DNA of 64,000 bases, from assembly GCF_000169155.1 (NCBI RefSeq), contig NZ_AAWL01000003.1, positions 172,964 through 236,963 on the forward strand, written 5' to 3'. The position numbers were made by a program, and so were the translations under genes. The first letter of the stretch is position 1; each line of letters opens with the position of its first letter. The notes below the pieces were generated by a model. It did not search any database. It worked only from the letters and a program-made list of their open reading frames with translations, and was not told the DNA's origin. Below, in pieces: positions 60,727-64,000 of this stretch. This stretch comes from Thermosinus carboxydivorans Nor1. GTDB lineage: Bacteria > Bacillota > Negativicutes > Sporomusales > Thermosinaceae.

Positions 60727-61716
60727 CTACCTCGCTTGACGGATAAGCATTTTTTTGCGGCGGAGCATATCTACGAAAGCCTCAATTCGCGTGTTCAAGT
60801 GGGCCTCACCGCTATGCTCGTCAACCCGGATGGTCATGAAGGCTTTTTCTTTCTCCAGCGCGATGAAGTCCAGCATTTTCCCGAGCATCGAATCAGGCCC
60901 GCAGCCGAAGGCAGTGATGTGGATGACGCCGTCAATGCGCGGGTCACCAAAAAAGTCATAACCTGTGCCTAACAATTTGTTGGTGAACGTCCACGGCATG
61001 GTCTTGCGTAATGGGCGCAGGTTTTCGGTAATGGTATAATCGTCCAGCATTTCAAAGGTAATGACATTGGCGCCGGCGGCGCGCAGTTTGCCGATGATAT
61101 CCATGCCGATGAATTTGTCGTAAATATTGTACACATAGCCTAAGAGCCCGATGGTGAGTGGGCGGGAATCCGGCGGGGACATGCCTTTCGGTCCGCTCTC
61201 CAGGCAGGTCATGGCTTCTTCGATAGTGCAGCCCTGCCGATGGTAGCGGCGAAAGACCGTCCATTTGCTTATCGCCGCAGCCAGCGCTTTTTTTACCGCG
61301 CCGGCGCTCACACCAAGGGGACGGGCGATAGCGGCATAGTCGCCAAAGTCTTCGATCGTCTCCCGGCGGCAGCAAATATCGGGGGCGATCATGCGCTCCG
61401 CTAGTTCTGGCAGGATATGCCGCATCATGTCAGGCAGTCCCAGGAATTTGGGACAGAAGAACTTTTGTTTTTCCACCGAAACCATGCGGGGGATGTATAT
61501 GTAATCCACACCGGTATTTAGCAGGTTCGCGACATGGCCGCAGAAGATTTTCAGCGGCAGGCAGATTTCCGCCACTGAGTACTTTACGCCGAGGTCGACG
61601 ATTTCTTTGGTTGTAGGCCCCGATAATACCGCTTCGCAGCCTAGATTTGTGAACAGGTTTTGCCATAGGGGATTGTAATAGTAATAAAGGAGGGCGCGCG
61701 GTAGTCCGATTTTCAT
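60727..61716 (-). CDS. Dehydratase-activase-associated protein (DUF2229/HgdB-like), gene 1
   Basis: The 329-residue protein starts MKIGLPRALLYYYYNPLWQN, typical of DUF2229 proteins. It has the cysteines EICLPLKIFCGH and TAFGCGPDSMLG, and ends with DEHSGEAHLNTRIEAFVDML, paralogous to the tail of the next gene. It is the first gene of the operon; the 5-nt gap to gene 2 implies coupled translation. Substrate and partner enzyme are unknown because no dehydratase alpha/beta subunit is in the window. A rival idea is an electron-bifurcating role for a different dehydratase elsewhere in the genome. Confidence 0.82.
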   Translation of the reverse strand: MKIGLPRALLYYYYNPLWQNLFTNLGCEAVLSGPTTKEIVDLGVKYSVAEICLPLKIFCGHVANLLNTGVDYIYIPRMVSVEKQKFFCPKFLGLPDMMRHILPELAERMIAPDICCRRETIEDFGDYAAIARPLGVSAGAVKKALAAAISKWTVFRRYHRQGCTIEEAMTCLESGPKGMSPPDSRPLTIGLLGYVYNIYDKFIGMDIIGKLRAAGANVITFEMLDDYTITENLRPLRKTMPWTFTNKLLGTGYDFFGDPRIDGVIHITAFGCGPDSMLGKMLDFIALEKEKAFMTIRVDEHSGEAHLNTRIEAFVDMLRRKKMLIRQAR

Positions 61717-62090
61717 GGCATACCTCAGTTAGCATCGCCGGTCTTGTTCCTCTGCTGGCCGGCGTGCCGGATAAAACGCAGGATTGGAAAGTCGTTCTGT
61801 TAAAACTTATTTTGTTCGCCGAGTAATTCATTCCTCCTTTCTGTTTGTGTTTTTTGACATTTCTGACGCAAATCCTGCCGAGAGTTATGCAAGGCCTTTG
61901 TAAAGAATGCCGATAAGTTGTCGCTGTCGTACCATGACCACAAGGTGGCAGGGACAATTCGTTTCATAAATAGAAAGGTTACGATAATGGAAAGGTTACG
62001 CTGCAGGATAGGCAAGCCTGTCCGGCGAACAATTGCAAAAAGATTTCTGCTGGTAGCAGTTACGGCGAAAAGTTAAAGGAGGACAGACGC
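61717..62090. other. 374-nt divergent intergenic region
   Basis: It separates the activase operon (minus) from the aldo/keto reductase (plus). On the minus strand AAAGGAGGA lies directly before an ATG at about 61832, but the spacing is too short and the frame runs over the start of the next gene, so I do not call it. No riboswitch or repeat is seen. Both promoters should lie here. Confidence 0.45.
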
Positions 62091-63119
62091 ATGGAATATC
62101 GCATTTTGGGCAAAACAGGGTTGAAAGTGTCGGAAGTCGGGTTTGGCGGCATTCCTATTCTCCGGCTGAGCACCGATGAAGCGGTGCGGGTGCTGCGGCA
62201 TGCTTATGACCTGGGTGTTAATTTTTATGACACGGCCAACATGTATAAAGACAGTGAAGAAAAAATGGGCAAGGCGTTTCGGGGCTTGCGCGACAAGGTC
62301 ATCTTTGCCACCAAGACCCAAAAGCGTGATGCCGCTGGCGCCGCCGAGCAGCTTGACAACAGCCTGCGCATGCTCCAGACCGACTATATCGACCTCTATC
62401 AGCTCCATCAGGTGTCGCAGGAAAAGGATTGGCAGGCCATCACTGCTCCCGGTGGCGCGTTGGAAACCTTCATCAGGGCGAAGGAACAGGGGAAAGTGCG
62501 CCATATCGGTGTTACTTCGCACAACTTGGCGATGGCTATTAAGTTGGTTAAGACCGGTTTGTTTGAAACCGTCCAGTTTCCGTTTAATTTTATTGAAACG
62601 GCCGCGGCGGAAGAACTGTTCCCGGTAGCCCGCCAGCTCAATCTCGGCATTCTGGCCATGAAACCCTTTGCCGGCGGCGTGATCGACAACGCGCGCATCG
62701 CCTTTAAGTATTTGCGTCAGTTCCCTGATGTTGTGCCACTCCCCGGGTTTGAGACCGTCGAAGGGGTGGATGAGATTTTGGCCTTTTATGAAACGCCTAA
62801 TCAGGTAGATGCCGAAGACCTCGCCCTGATGGAACGCTATCGCGCCGAACTGGGACGGCAGTTCTGCCGGCGCTGCGAGTACTGCCAGCCTTGCCCGCAC
62901 GGCGTCATGATCACGCTGGCTATGGGCTATCGTGTGACCGCGCGCCGCATGTCCTCGACGGTGGCGGTAGCCAATCTGGGTAAGGCGATGGAGACGGTGC
63001 CGCAGTGCGTCGAGTGCGGCGTGTGTATGACGCGCTGTCCTTATGATCTGCCCATTCCCGAAATCTTGAAAAAGCACTACGCGATGTTTAAGCAGCACCG
63101 GGCTGAGCTTAACAAGTGA
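62091..63119 (+). CDS. Aldo/keto reductase with a C-terminal 2[4Fe-4S] ferredoxin domain
   Basis: Residues 1-265 are an AKR barrel (VSEVGFGGIPILRL, NFYDTANMYKDSEEKMG catalytic Asp/Tyr region, TDYIDLYQLHQV). The C-terminal 75 residues carry CRRCEYCQPCPHG and CVECGVCMTRCPYD, two ferredoxin-type clusters. Such fused proteins are common in anaerobes and may pass electrons between ferredoxin and a carbonyl substrate. The ATG follows AAGGAGG. It is a single gene, divergent from the activase operon. The substrate is unknown. Confidence 0.92.
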   Translation: MEYRILGKTGLKVSEVGFGGIPILRLSTDEAVRVLRHAYDLGVNFYDTANMYKDSEEKMGKAFRGLRDKVIFATKTQKRDAAGAAEQLDNSLRMLQTDYIDLYQLHQVSQEKDWQAITAPGGALETFIRAKEQGKVRHIGVTSHNLAMAIKLVKTGLFETVQFPFNFIETAAAEELFPVARQLNLGILAMKPFAGGVIDNARIAFKYLRQFPDVVPLPGFETVEGVDEILAFYETPNQVDAEDLALMERYRAELGRQFCRRCEYCQPCPHGVMITLAMGYRVTARRMSSTVAVANLGKAMETVPQCVECGVCMTRCPYDLPIPEILKKHYAMFKQHRAELNK

Positions 63120-63189
63120 ATGCGGTGCCTGAAGAGGCAGGTATGTTTATGCCCCGGCTTTTAGCATGTGCAATTGAGTGGTGATTGGA

Positions 63190-63226
63190 GGAAGCCCCCC
63201 GCAAGCAGGTGCGTGCGGGGGGCTGT
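63190..63226 (+). terminator. Hairpin after the aldo/keto reductase gene
   Basis: AGCCCCCCGCA and TGCGGGGGGCT form a perfect 11-bp stem about 75 nt past the stop. A T run is not evident. Confidence 0.6.
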
Positions 63227-63297
63227 GGTCGTGTATGATACACTGAAACAGGCGCGTATGTTAAGAAGACTGGCAATTTTCGTGCGAGGGACAAAAA

Positions 63298-64000
63298 ATG
63301 AGAACAGATCTCCATATTCACACCACTTTTTCGGACGGGTCATGGACGCCGGAGCAGGTTGTGGCCAAGGTGGCCGCTATCGGCATTGGCTTTTTTGCCG
63401 TTACTGACCATGACACCGTGGACGGCTTGGCGGCCGCCCGGGCCGCGGCTGCGGCGGCGGGCATCGCCTTTCTTCCCGGGGTCGAAGTGTCGGCGACGGT
63501 GAACGGCAAGTCAGTCCACATTCTCGGCTATGGCATTGACCCTGAGCACCAGGGGCTTCGGCGGTTGTTGGCTAATAACACCGCGCTTTTGGAAGAGGCC
63601 GACCATGACAGCATCCGCAAACTGATTGCCGGTGGTCTGGCGATTGACTATGACGAATACTGTGCTTACCGTCACGATCCGGCCCGCGGCGGCTGGAAGT
63701 CGCTCAGCTTCCTTATTGACAAAGGCTTCTGCCGGGATGTGAGTGATTTTTTTGCCAATCTGTTTACCGAAAAACGGGGGATTCGCTTTCCTGAGTTTCC
63801 GCCGCCGGCCGAGGTCATTGCCGTCATCAAAGCTGCAGGCGGTATACCGGTCCTGGCCCATCCGGGCAGCGATTTTCACGGGACCTCCCTGGAGGAAACG
63901 CTCGATGCCTTCGGCCGGGAGGCCATTGAAGGCGTTGAATGCTTCCATTCCAGCCATGACGCCGCTACCACCCGCCGGGCGTGCTGTGCGCGCCCGCGAT
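63298..64000 (+). CDS. PHP-domain phosphoesterase, N-terminal part (runs off the window)
   Basis: The 234 codons in the window start MRTDLHIHTTFSDGSWTPEQ and continue AVTDHDTVDGL and PGVEVSA, the metal-binding HxH, D and E motifs of the PHP family, with VLAHPG later. Stand-alone PHP proteins of this type are 3',5'-nucleotide bisphosphate or histidinol-phosphate-like phosphatases that act with metals in the cytoplasm. The ATG at 63298 follows a GAGGG site. The end lies outside the window, so the exact class is not certain. Confidence 0.88.
   Translation, partial: MRTDLHIHTTFSDGSWTPEQVVAKVAAIGIGFFAVTDHDTVDGLAAARAAAAAAGIAFLPGVEVSATVNGKSVHILGYGIDPEHQGLRRLLANNTALLEEADHDSIRKLIAGGLAIDYDEYCAYRHDPARGGWKSLSFLIDKGFCRDVSDFFANLFTEKRGIRFPEFPPPAEVIAVIKAAGGIPVLAHPGSDFHGTSLEETLDAFGREAIEGVECFHSSHDAATTRRACCARPR

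Noticed and set aside
61430..61957. A 175-codon minus-strand frame overlapping the first activase-associated gene; AAAGGAGGA lies next to an internal ATG
   Set aside because: The spacing from the ribosome site to that ATG is too short, and most of the frame is out of phase with a real gene.
62073..63098. A 341-codon open frame on the minus strand opposite the aldo/keto reductase
   Set aside because: It is the mirror of a GC-rich real gene with clear AKR and ferredoxin motifs. Its translation shows no recognisable domain and no ribosome site.
1..64000. CRISPR arrays, rRNA or tRNA genes
   Set aside because: No regularly spaced repeat with unique spacers and no tRNA- or rRNA-like sequence was recognised. 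The dispersed palindromes are not regularly spaced.

Overview
The window comes from a Gram-positive-type anaerobe, most likely a spore-forming member of the Negativicutes (Sporomusaceae-like). This rests on strong AGGAGG-type ribosome sites, a GlgC plus GlgD glycogen operon (the GlgD pair is typical of Firmicutes), 2-hydroxyacyl-CoA dehydratase-type activases, a radical-SAM ThiC behind a TPP riboswitch, a preQ1 riboswitch, and no respiratory or oxygenase genes in view. The species call is inference. I saw no rRNA, tRNA or CRISPR array.

Layout. 0-7 kb: start of an ammonium transporter with a double-hairpin leader, an OsmC protein, a drug/metabolite exporter, a decayed iadA remnant, TPP riboswitch plus thiC, a response regulator, and a sensor kinase/response regulator pair. 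7-14 kb: a surface or protein-glycosylation patch with a GT2 glycosyltransferase and a large GT4-GT41 fusion, flanked by two small proteins that share a short domain, then a cysteine-rich protein. 14-16 kb: a terpene-cyclase-fold protein fused in frame to a truncated IS21-type IstB ATPase. 16-18.7 kb: a CbiMQO/NikMQO nickel or cobalt importer. 18.7-30.3 kb: a complete glycogen operon on the minus strand, transcribed glgP-glgB-glgC-glgD-glgA and then a GH13-GH77 fusion. 30.6-35.7 kb: a polar amino-acid ABC importer and HrpB helicase. 35.9-43.7 kb: aspartase, a cysteine-desulfurase-like enzyme, QueG, a TPR-like protein, an M20 amidohydrolase, a DUF3870 protein, and a 2,4-diaminopentanoate-dehydrogenase-like enzyme behind a structured leader.

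43.8-54.9 kb is the most unusual region. It holds larC, an IclR regulator, a ferredoxin/BFD protein, a divergent LarA homologue, a divergent NadC/ModD homologue, a molybdopterin-binding-fold protein, the three lower meta-pathway enzymes (2-keto-4-pentenoate hydratase, acylating acetaldehyde dehydrogenase, 4-hydroxy-2-oxovalerate aldolase), an M24 protein without metal ligands, and a BenE-type transporter. A near-identical palindrome lies upstream of both larC and the ferredoxin gene, so the IclR protein probably controls both. The LarA homologue keeps the His-Lys-His spacing (10 and 16 residues) of nickel-pincer lactate racemase. My inference is that this is an anaerobic catabolic system in which a nickel-pincer or related pyridinium-cofactor enzyme feeds a C5 keto acid into pyruvate and acetyl-CoA. 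The substrate is unknown.

55-64 kb: a recent tandem duplication of beta-carbonic anhydrase, a VOC protein, a 34-residue membrane peptide gene, preQ1 riboswitch plus queF, a small membrane protein, a three-gene dehydratase-activase set, an aldo/keto reductase with ferredoxin tail, and the start of a PHP-domain phosphoesterase. A family of short palindromic repeats in at least two modules is scattered between genes through the window.
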